From: Parietichytrium sp. I65-24A
Lineage: Eukaryota; Sar; Bigyra; Thraustochytrida; Thraustochytriidae
Direction: 5' to 3'
DNA length: 64,000 nucleotides
NCBI GenBank assembly: GCA_012862575.1
Contig: BLSF01000034.1
Coordinates: 317,712 to 381,711 of the forward strand
Shown here: positions 42,239 through 52,096 of the stretch, one piece after another
How positions within the stretch are numbered: the first letter of the stretch is position 1
Layout of the letters: each line of letters begins with the position of its first letter
Translations under genes and position numbers: made by a program
The notes under the pieces: model-generated
What the model was told of the DNA's origin: nothing
Databases searched by the model: none
The model's input: only the letters and a program-made list of their open reading frames with translations

Positions 42239-44044
42239 TTAAGCTTCTTGCTGCTTTTGAGCAAACATCTTTTCGAAATACGCTGCCCGCGCCGCGCGAT
42301 CTTGCTTGTTTGCAGGACCGGACGACCTCGCTGCGTCCGACTTTGCAGGCTTGGTGGAGGCAGACTGCGTGGGCCCACCACTTCCGAGTGCTTGACCTTT
42401 TCCAAGCTGAAACCCGCTGGCTACTTCCTCTCGAGAGCCAATCGAAGAGCTTGATGAGGTGTTGTGAACTTCGCTAGCGGGGATCTTTCCACTCAGTGCC
42501 TCTAACATCTTGGCATCCTTCTCAATTCTCTTTCTTCTAGCCTCCTCGGCAGCGCTCTTCTTCTTCTCGGCAGCGGTCGGCTTTCGCTCTTTGGTTTCAG
42601 TGCTGGACTCGTCTACTTCGGGTCTCGAAGGCGCCGCCTTCGTGGTTTTCTTCTCTCTCTTTTCCTTTGCAGCTGCATTGTTTTGATCGCTGGAGTCCTG
42701 CTTTGGCCTTGGAGAATTCATGCGAACCTCTTTGCGCAGCTTCTCGACCATTCCTGCCTTCTTCTTCTTCTCTTTTTCACCACCAGCAGGAGCCGCTTGT
42801 CCCTCTTCCGCGGCCGCCTTCTTTGGCTTTGCTGCCGGCTCTACAGCGGCGTTTCCAGCTTTGGAAGCCTTGACGTCGTCGGTCTTGGCCGAGTCTGTAG
42901 CCTTTGGAAGCTCGGTTGCCAACTTCTTGACCTTACTTGGGCGGACAAACATTCCCTTCCCAGTTTCACATTTGAAGTAGTGGCTGTTTTTCACAGAGCC
43001 ATCGCTGTTTCCCTTCGCTTCGTCGAGCTCAACTCCCAGCCAATAGCCGGGGAACAACTCCTCAATTCTGCCAATGTATCTAACTCTGCCTTTCCGACCA
43101 TCGGCAGTCTGCACTTCGTCGTCCAAGTGGAACATTGACGCTTCCTTGGTTTCGTGATACTCGCTCTTCTTGTTGCGCATCTTGAGAACCTTTGCCACAA
43201 GAGTCTTGATTACTTCTGTGTGGTCGGTTTTAGGTTTCTCCAGGACTGGCTTCGATTTACGGACCAGCGTTTTCGGTTTGTTTACAGTCGTTTTGCACTT
43301 GGGAATGTGCTTCTCAGCAGTTTCTTCCGCAAACGTTCGAGTGCAGTGTGGGCATCTCTTCATTCCTTCAGGAACAGCCGCGTCCCTTGGATCCACCTCA
43401 GCAGGCTTTTCCCCTTCCACGAGCCGTTGAAGATCTGCTCCGTTTCGAGGCAGCTCCGTGAGTGGCACACCAGCTTCCTGAAACACTTTGACGAGCCTGC
43501 CCTGCTCCACGATTCCTTTCAGGCGCTCGTGATCATCGCGCCACTTGCTTGGAGTCTTGTCCACCTCCCTGCGGGCGGTTGGGTCGATGTACTTTTCGAA
43601 GTCAGTGCCCTCGAGGCGTGTCTGACTAGCGGTCTTGAACTGCTTGCGTTTCTTCTTCTCCGAGTTGGATGCGCAAATTGACTCGTGCTTTGCAATGCGA
43701 TCTGGATTAAACTTGCGATGGCAGAATCCGCACTCTTCGCGGTAATCCTCTTCATCCGAGGAAGACTCATCATCCGAGGAGGAGTCCCCATCCTTTTGCG
43801 CTTTTGCAGGCTTCAGCGCGCGCTCTTTCACGATCTTTGGCTTGGCCATGGGCTTCTTGCGCACGACCTTGCACTCGGACATGTGCTTGTCGATCTCATC
43901 GTTGCTGACCTTCCTGAGGCACTTTTTGCATTCAGTGAAGCAGTTCTGATACTTTTTCTCGCACTGCTTGCGGTGGATAGGCAAGGAACGCTGAAAGAAT
44001 TTCTGCCCGCACAAGTCGCACAAGAGGGCTTCTGGCGGCGGCAT
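42239..44044 (-). CDS. ZC2HC zinc-finger protein with CAP-Gly domain
   Basis: Single exon, 601 aa. Three or four C2HC-type fingers occur in the first 260 residues: LLCDLCGQKFFQRSLPIHRK, CKKCLRKVSNDEIDKHMSEC, CGFCHRKFNPDRIAKHESIC and CPHCTRTFAEETAEKHIPKC. These match the ZC2HC1 family pattern (C-x2-C-x12-H-x3-5-C). A CAP-Gly domain lies at about 305-370 (FPGYWLGVELDEAKGNSDGS, then HYFKCETGKGMFVRPSKV). CAP-Gly domains bind EEY/F tails of tubulin and EB proteins; the canonical GKNDG is GNSDG here. The final 200 residues are Lys/Ala/Glu-rich and likely coiled or microtubule-binding. The end (RAAYFEKMFAQKQQEA) resembles a short motif, RASYFEQRFQKQE, seen in the F-box/ankyrin protein on the opposite strand next door. 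I infer a cytoskeletal or flagellar role. Confidence 0.85.
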   Translation of the reverse strand: MPPPEALLCDLCGQKFFQRSLPIHRKQCEKKYQNCFTECKKCLRKVSNDEIDKHMSECKVVRKKPMAKPKIVKERALKPAKAQKDGDSSSDDESSSDEEDYREECGFCHRKFNPDRIAKHESICASNSEKKKRKQFKTASQTRLEGTDFEKYIDPTARREVDKTPSKWRDDHERLKGIVEQGRLVKVFQEAGVPLTELPRNGADLQRLVEGEKPAEVDPRDAAVPEGMKRCPHCTRTFAEETAEKHIPKCKTTVNKPKTLVRKSKPVLEKPKTDHTEVIKTLVAKVLKMRNKKSEYHETKEASMFHLDDEVQTADGRKGRVRYIGRIEELFPGYWLGVELDEAKGNSDGSVKNSHYFKCETGKGMFVRPSKVKKLATELPKATDSAKTDDVKASKAGNAAVEPAAKPKKAAAEEGQAAPAGGEKEKKKKAGMVEKLRKEVRMNSPRPKQDSSDQNNAAAKEKREKKTTKAAPSRPEVDESSTETKERKPTAAEKKKSAAEEARRKRIEKDAKMLEALSGKIPASEVHNTSSSSSIGSREEVASGFQLGKGQALGSGGPTQSASTKPAKSDAARSSGPANKQDRAARAAYFEKMFAQKQQEA

Positions 44045-45209
44045 TCTCTCCCGGCTGCTCTCGGCCTCGCTGCTTCAAAGTTCCCGCCCTTGCGTTTTCA
44101 CTGTTGCTCTCGAGCGGAAATCGCGTTGGAGTCGAGCTCGTCGCGTCGGTCACGGGAGCTTTCCAGGGCAAATGGACTTGGCGCCTGGTTGGCATGCAAA
44201 CAACGCAACGTGCAAAACGGTAATCCAATCCCTATGTACTTTGCCAAGCGCGGTTTCGTTTCGAGGATGATGTGCACTCTTTCAACTCTCTACAAACTGT
44301 GTACAAGTACCATTTCCCTTCATCCTGAGCCTTGCTGCAATGATGCAAATGGTCGGAGCTTCTCTCCCCAAGGCCGGTTGTCTTGATGGAGTTTCGAAGA
44401 CTAAGTAAGCACCTTTTTGCAGTCTGGGATTCCCATGTTATCAAAAATTCACATTCGGCTCGACTCCGCCGCGCGAGGAAGAAGCTCATGAACAGGACGC
44501 ATCGATGAGCAAGCCACGCCAGGCGAGCTATCGCGCAATAGCTGATCTTTCGATGCAGAGCGCGTTGCCATCTGCTGATCTTTCAATGCAGAACGCGTTG
44601 CCATCTGGCTGGAATCCCCGCCATGCTTGGAACCCATTCATCCCCATTGAGAGAACTCTTCCGCTGTTTTGGATTCTGATCCTACAAAGCAAAGTGTCGA
44701 CGTCCTTTTAGTTATCATTGTCTTGGCTGTCTCCAAGAGCTCGCAAATAATGTGTATAAACTTATCTCCACATCGCCAAGAGGGCGAATGCTTTGTTTAC
44801 ATACAGTTTTCAATCTCCAAAAACCAAACAATCAACGGTCAAACTCAGGGAGCAGTTCACGAACACATATTCCCTGCTACAAAACAAAACCCCCCAAATA
44901 CAAATCATATCCACCACTACGCCACATGTGTGTGGCCCCCGACGCACTTCCCACTGCCTTTTTACCGCAAACGCTATCACCCACACTAGCACTCTACCAC
45001 CCCTTACCGCAAACCACCAACACCTACTAGTACAGCTCCCCTCCTCCTTCCTTTCCCGTCACCGCAGTACGCGCGCACCCCCACGCCAACCCGCTAAGAG
45101 TCGCTGCGCGAACGCTAGTCAAAACGGAAGAAGGAAAGAAATATATAAAAAAAAGAGGAGAAAAAGAAAAGAAAAAGAAAAAGAAAGGAACAGAGACAGA
45201 AAATAGAAA
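44045..45209. other. Divergent promoter region
   Basis: A 1.2-kb spacer between the CAP-Gly gene (-) and mS23 (+). It contains a duplicated 33-bp unit (44541-44606). A purine-rich leader (45119-45209, almost all A/G) directly precedes the mS23 start. Confidence 0.5.
44541..44606. repeat. 33-bp direct repeat, two copies
   Basis: Units 44541-44573 and 44574-44606 differ at two positions. The length keeps frames open on both strands; on the plus strand it would encode ADLSMQSALPS then ADLSMQNALPS. Confidence 0.9.
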
Positions 45210-46108
45210 ATGTCGGCCTGGCGCGCGTTCAAGCGGCCGATGACGCTGCTGGAGAAGACGGAAAGGCTGATGCGCGCGAAGGCAATCAAGAAACCGCTGT
45301 GGTATGACGCGCTGAAGGCGTTCCCGCCTGACCCAGTGACCGTGCCGCGCGCTCCTCGGCCAAAGGAGATCGAGTTCCCGGAGGATAAGCTGCTCCAGTG
45401 AGTTGGTTGTTTTGTAATTATATTGTCGTATTGTTATATTGTTATTTGGAGATGGATGGAGATGGAGAAGATGAATGATTGCATATTCTTGGCAGCCGTG
45501 TGTTTGTGGGGTTGGCGGGATCATGGCTAATGGCTAATGGCTTTGGCCGATCGTGAGATTGTCGGGAAGATGCGTGTGTTAAAGTTTGCGTTTGCGTTTT
45601 GCATCGTAGCCATCTGCAATTTGGTTGGAACGGCTTGCTCTGTCTGTTCGTTCTGGACAGGGTTGGGACATGGTTTTGGTTTTGGATTTGGTTTTTGCAA
45701 TTAGTTCTCGTGGCTGGCCTGGATGCTGACGATGTTGAAATGCGGGTTGCGAAATGCAGAAAGTACTTTTGGAAGAATCCCACGGAGAAGGCGACGACGG
45801 TGTTTGATCTTTTTGACCAGACCCAAAAGCCGCCAGCTGTGCTCTTTGTGTCCAGGCAGTTGGAGCTCATGACGAAGGAAGGCCTTACTGAGGAGGCCGC
45901 TTATGAGAAGACCCGCCAGGAGATGTTTGGCGGACAAGCTGCGATCGGAACCGGGGCCCCATCTTCGGCGGGAACAGAAAAGGAAGCCGCTGACAGCGAG
46001 ACAGTGTCGCTTCGTGAAAAGTTCGAGGAGTGGATGCAAGCTGAGGATGAGTTTTGGAGAAAGCAGTCCAAGACCAAAGGAGCTGTTAAAGGTAGAAGGA
46101 GGCAATAG
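45210..46108 (+). CDS. MRPS23: Mitochondrial small-subunit ribosomal protein mS23, two exons
   Basis: Exons 45210-45397 and 45760-46108 encode 178 aa, close to human mS23 (190). The 362-bp intron starts GTGAGT and ends TGCAG; the splice reads FPEDKLLQ-KYFWKNPTEKAT. This aligns with the family pattern in which an acidic 'P-E-D-x-L' is followed by 'K-F/Y-x-x-x-P/G'. The N-terminus contains the conserved KPLWYDALKAFPPDP block (compare 'PLWFDVYKAFPP' in animal mS23). VFDLF after the junction is also typical. An alternative acceptor further upstream would add a Trp/Phe-rich hydrophobic stretch, which looks intronic. The protein is a structural component of the mitoribosomal small subunit. A clear cleavable presequence is absent; the basic N-terminus may suffice for import. 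Confidence 0.85.
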
Positions 46109-46507
46109 ACCTCACCAAATGATAAACAACCCTGTTCATGACCTTCTGATTCCCTTTTCCTTGTTTTCCTCCCTTCTTCAACCTCTCCTCACGTCAAAGT
46201 ACTCGCACATTATTCTCTTGCGTTCATGGTACTGGAAAATGAATTGACCTGGCGTCCTGAGCCATTTGCTTGTATGATGCGAACAGGATTAAAACATAAA
46301 GCTGTTCTGCTTCGACTTTTGATTGCCTTTCTCGCGTCAACAGAGGTAGAGGCGACCCTTACGAATGTTGCATAGCTGATACAATTAATTCGTGGCTAAC
46401 TTGCTCAAAAGAGTTGAGGGATACAAGAAGGCATATCAAATTGAGTAATCCGCGGAAAATACCAAAAAAAGGATGCACTAGATCTTTTTGCATGTACTCT
46501 AACTTTT
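46109..46507. other. Convergent 3' spacer
   Basis: Short gap between the mS23 and IBtk-like genes; no features recognised. Confidence 0.5.
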
Positions 46508-49500
46508 TCAAGACGATGCAACAGGAGTCCTGTTCGAGACTTCTCGCTGAGGCTGGTGAGCGCGTTTGTCAGGACGACTTCGAGGTCTGCGGGTACCCCC
46601 CTCGGCGCCAGGGTTTCGACCTGATGGCTTATTGGCGTTGGATGACTTTTTAGTCCCCTTCTTCTCACTCTTAACCTGCGTAGAAGCAGACTTGTCAACG
46701 CTCTTCTTTCCACTTTGGTGGCGAGACTTGCGTTGATTCTTCTTCCTTGCACCATCAGCTGTAGCGTTGCCGCCTCTACTTGCCTGTCCAAATATTTTAG
46801 ACTGGTCCACGTTCTCCATTGCTGCAAGCTCCCTCGCAAGTCTCTCGGATTCCATTTCCATCTCCTGTTGCTGTTGAATGGCCAGCAGTGAGCCATCGTA
46901 ATCTGCTTGAAAATAGCCCCAGCTATTTTCCGTCCTCGTGGATGTTGTTACAGGCCTTCGCTCTTGCTGTTTCCTTTGCTCCTCTTGAATCTGGCTGAGG
47001 TCAAACTTAACACAAGTCTCAAACACATACGAAAGCTCCGCCTTGGGTTTCTCTACACTCCAAGGGGCCGCAGGTTTTGTGGACGTGGACTTCTTCGTTT
47101 TTTTCTCCTTGACAAAGTCGCTCAGGGATATGCCTTTGCTTCTCCTCTCTGGATCTCCTGCAGCACTAGAAGGCAAGGCAAGTGGAGTCATGAATTGAAC
47201 AGCGCTGGCTGAGCTCTTTTTCCGAGGTGTCTCGGGGGAACAGAATGACCCACTTTGGCTCGTTCGCGCTCTCTGAGGTGCGTTCCTATACAGCGACACA
47301 TCCTCAGAACCACTCATTGGCGAACCGACGATCGAACTCGAGCGGCCCTTTAGCAGCTGCTCCGTTGCCTGCCTCTTCTGAATTTCCCGAATGGAAAAAC
47401 TCCCGGCCACTGCTTCCGGGGTCTTCTCTATTGCAGGGTTTTGTTTGGATGCCCACTTTGCGTTCCCAAGCTTGGTGGTTGGGGTGGTCGACTCTACGGA
47501 ATTAAATGACAGCCATTTTTTCGATGCAGGGTGCTTTGGGCGACCCGCTTCAGGTGATTGCCCTTGCTCTGGGTGTAACTTTCTCGCTTGCATTTTGCGA
47601 TGGCGTTTGCCCGAGACGTGATACACCATACCCTCGGTACTGTGAACTCTGACATCGCACACCGAACACCAAAGAGGATCGCTTGCGCCGGACAGGTCAT
47701 TCTTGCCGTCGCCACCGAGTCTTAGGGCCAGCTCAAGGCTAACCAGGTTGGCAGATGATTCCAGCTCTTCCCGCTGTGAATTTAGAAGTTCAAGATTCTT
47801 TGGCAGTTTGGACGCCGCAGTGCCAGGGGAAGAACCCAAAGTCTGGAGCTGCTTCTCGACGACACCTTCAAGTTGGCGGCATAGCATTTCAAAGCGCTCT
47901 TGGAGGTGTTGAGTGGACATGACTTTGACGTTATTTGCCAACTTTGTGACTCTCGAGGAAGCAAGTTTAGCGGACGCTCTCTCGGCAGATGTTGATTCCT
48001 CTTTGGCTGAGGACTGAGGAGAAGAGCAGCTATTCTCCATGCTGGCTTGGGTGCTTTGCGCTTCCCAGCTGTTCAATGACTCGAAGCTAGGAGATCGGCT
48101 CCGGCAATCTGCAGGTTGCAAGAAGCTATATTCGTCGTCACCAGAGAATGTGCACCGTTCGACAATCACATTCTCGCTATTGGGATGGGCAACCAGCACG
48201 GCGTCAAAATTCAGCGCAACAAAGCGCTCACAAAAGTTTAAGAGGGACACGGAATACACGATATCAGCAAACTCCCATACAGTGAATATGTTCCAGAGAT
48301 CAATTTGATCAGCGATTGTGCGCTCACACATGCTCTGTAAGGACGGTACGGTATTCGTTCGATTGGCAGGCGGTTCTGAAAAGCCGTCGTCTTCGTCGTC
48401 TTCGCTCTCCGACAGCTCGTCGTCCTCCTCGCCCTCCTCAAATCCGCCAAGGCTGACATCACCATTGACGAGCTGGTCATCCCGAAGAGCAGTATGAGTG
48501 AGTGATGGTGATGGGAGCCCTTCATCCGGGTGCAGCTGTTTGCCGTGTTCGTAGCGGATATGATTATACTCCTCGATCGATATTTCCTTATAATCTGGGT
48601 CACAAACACTCACCAGCGCTACAGTATGCGAATCTCCCGCAGAGACATGCGAGACACGTTTCAAGGTGGACACGCGCTTCGGGACTGGCTGATACGTATC
48701 GAGCGTGCGCTGGCCAGGCTGCGAAATTCCCAGAGCCCCATCCTCACCTATTCCCCAGGTGTACAGGTTGCCATCAGAATCTAATGCGCAGGTATGTTGC
48801 TTGCCGCAGGAAACCTGGACGATTTTAGATGGTAAGAGGGAAGCAACTCGAATTGGAGTGGTTATATGCGCCTGCTGTGCGCGGTCACAGCCTTTGTTGA
48901 CATGTCCGAGCAAATTTGCGTATGTGCCCCACGTGTAGCAGTGTCCTTCGGTGCTGATTGCGGCTGCATGATTTGGTCCGCAGGAGATGTCTGCAATGGG
49001 GACTTTGCAGTCACCATTCCGCGAGCCGTATCGCCAACCATCTCCAGCTCCGCTTTCGTCAGTCTCCTCTTCCTTGATGGTGAAAGGGTCTTCTTCGCTA
49101 TTTATCCATTCTGTTGTTCGAATAGCGACCTTGTAGGGAAGGTGGGAGCCATTTCCAAACTGGAAAACTTGGCCGCGCCGTTTCAAGACTAAAGTCACCC
49201 CGTCAGAGGCGCATGCCTTCGTAACTTCTCCCTTACAGCCTTTGCTGGAGAGCACGTGTACATGCTTGGGCTCTCTACGGACGACAGAAAGATCTTTAAG
49301 CCCGAGCTGCCCTTTGTCATTGGATCCCCATGAGTACATGTGGCCGTTCGCGTCAACCGCAACTGAATGGGATGCGCTTGCAGACACCAGCACGATTTTG
49401 CACCAGCGCAATTCCTCATCTTCCGGAGTTTGCTCCTTCATCCTTAGCTGTAGCTGCGATTGCGAAATCAGTTCAGATCCGTACACCGCATCGACGGGAA

Positions 49501-50410
49501 ATCGTACTCGCAGAGGCGTATTGCACCCAGCTTGATTCGAGCCAATTCCAAGTTGGCCTTTGTCGTTTTGCCCCCACGCAAATACAGCACCTTTGTGGGT
49601 CACAGCCAAACTGTGGTCGCGCCCTGCAGCCACATAGACGACGCGCTCACGCGCAATAAGCCCGGCCACTCGGGTCGGCAGGATTCGGGTTGTGTCATCG
49701 CCCAAGCCAAGGCGGCCGCCAAGGCCGTGGCCCCAGGTCCACACTGCCCCCGAGGAGTCCACGGCCATCGTGTGATGTGCGGCAGCGGAGGTGCAAATGA
49801 CGTCATGAGGTTTGCCAAAGTCCACCTTCTTCGGGACAATTTGCACCGGGGAGCGATCTGAGCTCGCAAACCCGAGCTGGTAATCATTCTTCCCAAACGC
49901 GAGAAGCGTCCCAGGCGTCTCGGTCAAGTTGCTGTTGCTATCCCGCCTTCTTCTCCGCCGCTCTAAAGCCAGTTCTCGCGACACGACATCCAGAAGGTTC
50001 TGCATCATCGCGTTCTGCTGCTCTTGCCTTTGTTTCTCCTGCTTTGTGGTCACGGAAGGCTTCATCGATGGTGACTGCCCTGCCACCGACATTGAACCCA
50101 GTCTCGGGGACGCCGAGGCCGCAATGGAAGGCGATTCTTGCAGCAATTTCCTGCCCGTATTGTTTTGCTTCGCTGCCACTACCACTGCTGCCGCGAGCCG
50201 AAGTCCTTCTCTGCCCCTGCTCATGGCCGACAGTGCCATTTTCAACGCCAATGCATAATGCCCTTTCTCCAGAGCCTCTGAAACACCTCTCAGCTCCAGC
50301 CGATACACAGCCTCGTCTGCGGCGTCCCAAGTGTCCTCGCCGAGCCCACCACCTTCTGTCCCCGCTGCGTCCGTCCTACTCGCCGCCTCCATGCTGGAAA
50401 AACTCTCCAT
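46508..50410 (-). CDS. IBTK: IBtk-like RCC1-repeat protein with U1-type zinc finger
   Basis: Single exon, 1300 aa. After a short helical N-terminus (ALEKGHYALALKMALSAMSR), about seven RCC1 repeats occupy residues ~165-610, with signatures such as AVWTWGHGLGGRLGLGDDTT, FAWGQNDKGQLGIG, MYSWGSNDKGQLGL and YTWGIGEDGALGI. An acidic linker leads to DLWNIFTVWEFADIVYSVSL and CERFVALNFDAVL (~700-740), matching the BACK-like helical segment seen in inhibitor of Bruton tyrosine kinase (IBtk) proteins. A C2H2 finger of the U1/matrin type follows (CSVCDVRVHSTEGMVYHVSG with KRH, ~917-947). The C-terminal third contains FSIREIQKRQATEQL and SDFVKEKK/APWS segments like the IBtk tail, and ends in a basic Lys/Ser/Arg-rich stretch. 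Animal IBtk is a CUL3 substrate adaptor; the ankyrin and full BTB domains expected there are not evident here. Confidence 0.8.
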   Translation of the reverse strand: MESFSSMEAASRTDAAGTEGGGLGEDTWDAADEAVYRLELRGVSEALEKGHYALALKMALSAMSRGREGLRLAAAVVVAAKQNNTGRKLLQESPSIAASASPRLGSMSVAGQSPSMKPSVTTKQEKQRQEQQNAMMQNLLDVVSRELALERRRRRRDSNSNLTETPGTLLAFGKNDYQLGFASSDRSPVQIVPKKVDFGKPHDVICTSAAAHHTMAVDSSGAVWTWGHGLGGRLGLGDDTTRILPTRVAGLIARERVVYVAAGRDHSLAVTHKGAVFAWGQNDKGQLGIGSNQAGCNTPLRVRFPVDAVYGSELISQSQLQLRMKEQTPEDEELRWCKIVLVSASASHSVAVDANGHMYSWGSNDKGQLGLKDLSVVRREPKHVHVLSSKGCKGEVTKACASDGVTLVLKRRGQVFQFGNGSHLPYKVAIRTTEWINSEEDPFTIKEEETDESGAGDGWRYGSRNGDCKVPIADISCGPNHAAAISTEGHCYTWGTYANLLGHVNKGCDRAQQAHITTPIRVASLLPSKIVQVSCGKQHTCALDSDGNLYTWGIGEDGALGISQPGQRTLDTYQPVPKRVSTLKRVSHVSAGDSHTVALVSVCDPDYKEISIEEYNHIRYEHGKQLHPDEGLPSPSLTHTALRDDQLVNGDVSLGGFEEGEEDDELSESEDDEDDGFSEPPANRTNTVPSLQSMCERTIADQIDLWNIFTVWEFADIVYSVSLLNFCERFVALNFDAVLVAHPNSENVIVERCTFSGDDEYSFLQPADCRSRSPSFESLNSWEAQSTQASMENSCSSPQSSAKEESTSAERASAKLASSRVTKLANNVKVMSTQHLQERFEMLCRQLEGVVEKQLQTLGSSPGTAASKLPKNLELLNSQREELESSANLVSLELALRLGGDGKNDLSGASDPLWCSVCDVRVHSTEGMVYHVSGKRHRKMQARKLHPEQGQSPEAGRPKHPASKKWLSFNSVESTTPTTKLGNAKWASKQNPAIEKTPEAVAGSFSIREIQKRQATEQLLKGRSSSIVGSPMSGSEDVSLYRNAPQRARTSQSGSFCSPETPRKKSSASAVQFMTPLALPSSAAGDPERRSKGISLSDFVKEKKTKKSTSTKPAAPWSVEKPKAELSYVFETCVKFDLSQIQEEQRKQQERRPVTTSTRTENSWGYFQADYDGSLLAIQQQQEMEMESERLARELAAMENVDQSKIFGQASRGGNATADGARKKNQRKSRHQSGKKSVDKSASTQVKSEKKGTKKSSNANKPSGRNPGAEGGTRRPRSRPDKRAHQPQREVSNRTPVASS

Positions 50411-52096
50411 TATGCACGCGTACTGTGTGTGTACTCGAGTACCCAGTGGCCGACCGCGGCGTACGCGGGTACACTGTGCCCCGCGTTGTAGATCTGTTTA
50501 TAGCTGGATGGATAGTACTTGCGAAGTTGCGTAGTTGCGTAGCTGCGGGGTTTTCCCACTCGTCTCCTGAGGACACTTGAGGACACTTGAGGACACTTGA
50601 GGACACTTGAGAGACTTGGGTGATGGAGTTAGCTGGTTGATAAGAGTTACCGTATATGAGTGTGGCGAACGTTTCCGCTCCGAGTCCAAAGTTGATTGTT
50701 CAATTGAATCAGTCAATCTTGATCAATGGGAAAGTTGAAAATGGTTTGCTGTTTGCTGAATGCTCAACTCAATGTTCTTTGAGAATTGAGAATTGAGATT
50801 GTGATGAAGGAAAGTGAGACGCCAATGCAAACACAAAGATAAAAACGACAACGAAATTAAATAAAACCAAACAAAAAAGGAAAAAAAAGGAAGAGAGAGA
50901 GAGAGAGAGATTGTGAGAGACTCACAATCAAGACTCTCCTGAGAGGACATTTCAACAATTTCAACAATTTCAACAAGAGAGAGGTCGTCTATGGTTGAAC
51001 ACCATAATCATTAGTACGTGGCATCTCCCGCTACTAACTAGCTCAGAGCAGGGACGCGCAGACCACGCTGGTGTAATGAGCGCGAGAGAGAGTGTCGCCT
51101 TCTTTTTTTGTTCATCAGCCACTGGGCCTGACTGCACTGCGAATTATTTGCAAACAAAAACCTAACAACAACATGTCCTTCATTCGAGAATTTTAAAGCT
51201 AACTTCCATTGATGTCATTCGACTGCTGGGTCTGTCTGGTCCGAGCAGGAGTCGTTCGTTCGGGCGACGTTCCAGACTGGTTTCACACAACAGACCAATA
51301 AGATGGCACTGCTATTGGGTACTACTCAACGCTTAAGTTAGTTATGCGAAAGGGAGTGAGTAAACGGAGTAAACGAGGGCTCCTTGGTAGTGTGATCCTA
51401 CAGAAGCGAGTAGCGGGAAGGAGTTGTCGTTCAAAGTTTGGTGTGCTCTTTTTCCATCGATGTTGAATCTTGTTGAATCTTCCCGAATTTTTTAGTCTAT
51501 GAAAAAAAGAGAGGGCAGTGGGAGGTCAAGACACAACTATCTCTTTCCACGAGGCTACTTTTCTCGTTTGAAATGTGCACAGATTCATGATTTCATCAGT
51601 ATTCATTGCAAGACAACAAGACGCCGCAAGACATTCAACTTTTTCCTCCGAGTCCAAGAGAAGAAGAATTTCTTTTCTTTTCCTCTCTCGGTTCATACTC
51701 TCACCGTCGCAGCCGCAGTTCAACTCCCGACCATCTGAGCTTCTCTTTCCGCTCTTTTTCGTCCTTGAACAAGGAACAAGGAACTCCTCTTAACACCCCC
51801 GGAGAACATTCTCTGCTCGCGAACACAATCCATTCCCTATCGTTCCTCCATTCCTCCAAGTTCGCTTCGCTTCCCTCCTCGTTCCCGCCCGCGGAGTCCT
51901 ACCCAACCATTAGACAACCCTACCCCGAAACGTGAAACAAGAGAGAAGATGAGAGAGAATCCAGTGTCAGTTTGTTTGTTTTGTTTGTGCAGTCGAGCAA
52001 GAGCAGAGTCCCCGGGACGAATTTCGTGCATCGCGAAAAAGCAGGAAAGCATCGATTTTGCGGGTAGCAGCGCGTGCAGACTCTTGAGGAAGAAGA
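50411..52096. other. Divergent promoter region (IBtk-like / proteasome alpha)
   Basis: A 1.7-kb spacer with a 10-bp array (50571-50610), a GA run (50892-50913), and a short CAATTTCAA repeat near 50950-50980. No gene recognised. Confidence 0.5.
50571..50610. repeat. 10-bp tandem repeat, four perfect copies
   Basis: GGACACTTGA repeated four times about 160 bp upstream of the IBtk-like start; flanked by partial units. Confidence 0.92.

Noticed and set aside
50571-50610. Short regular array considered as a CRISPR-like repeat
   Set aside because: Contiguous 10-bp units without spacers, in a eukaryotic genome.
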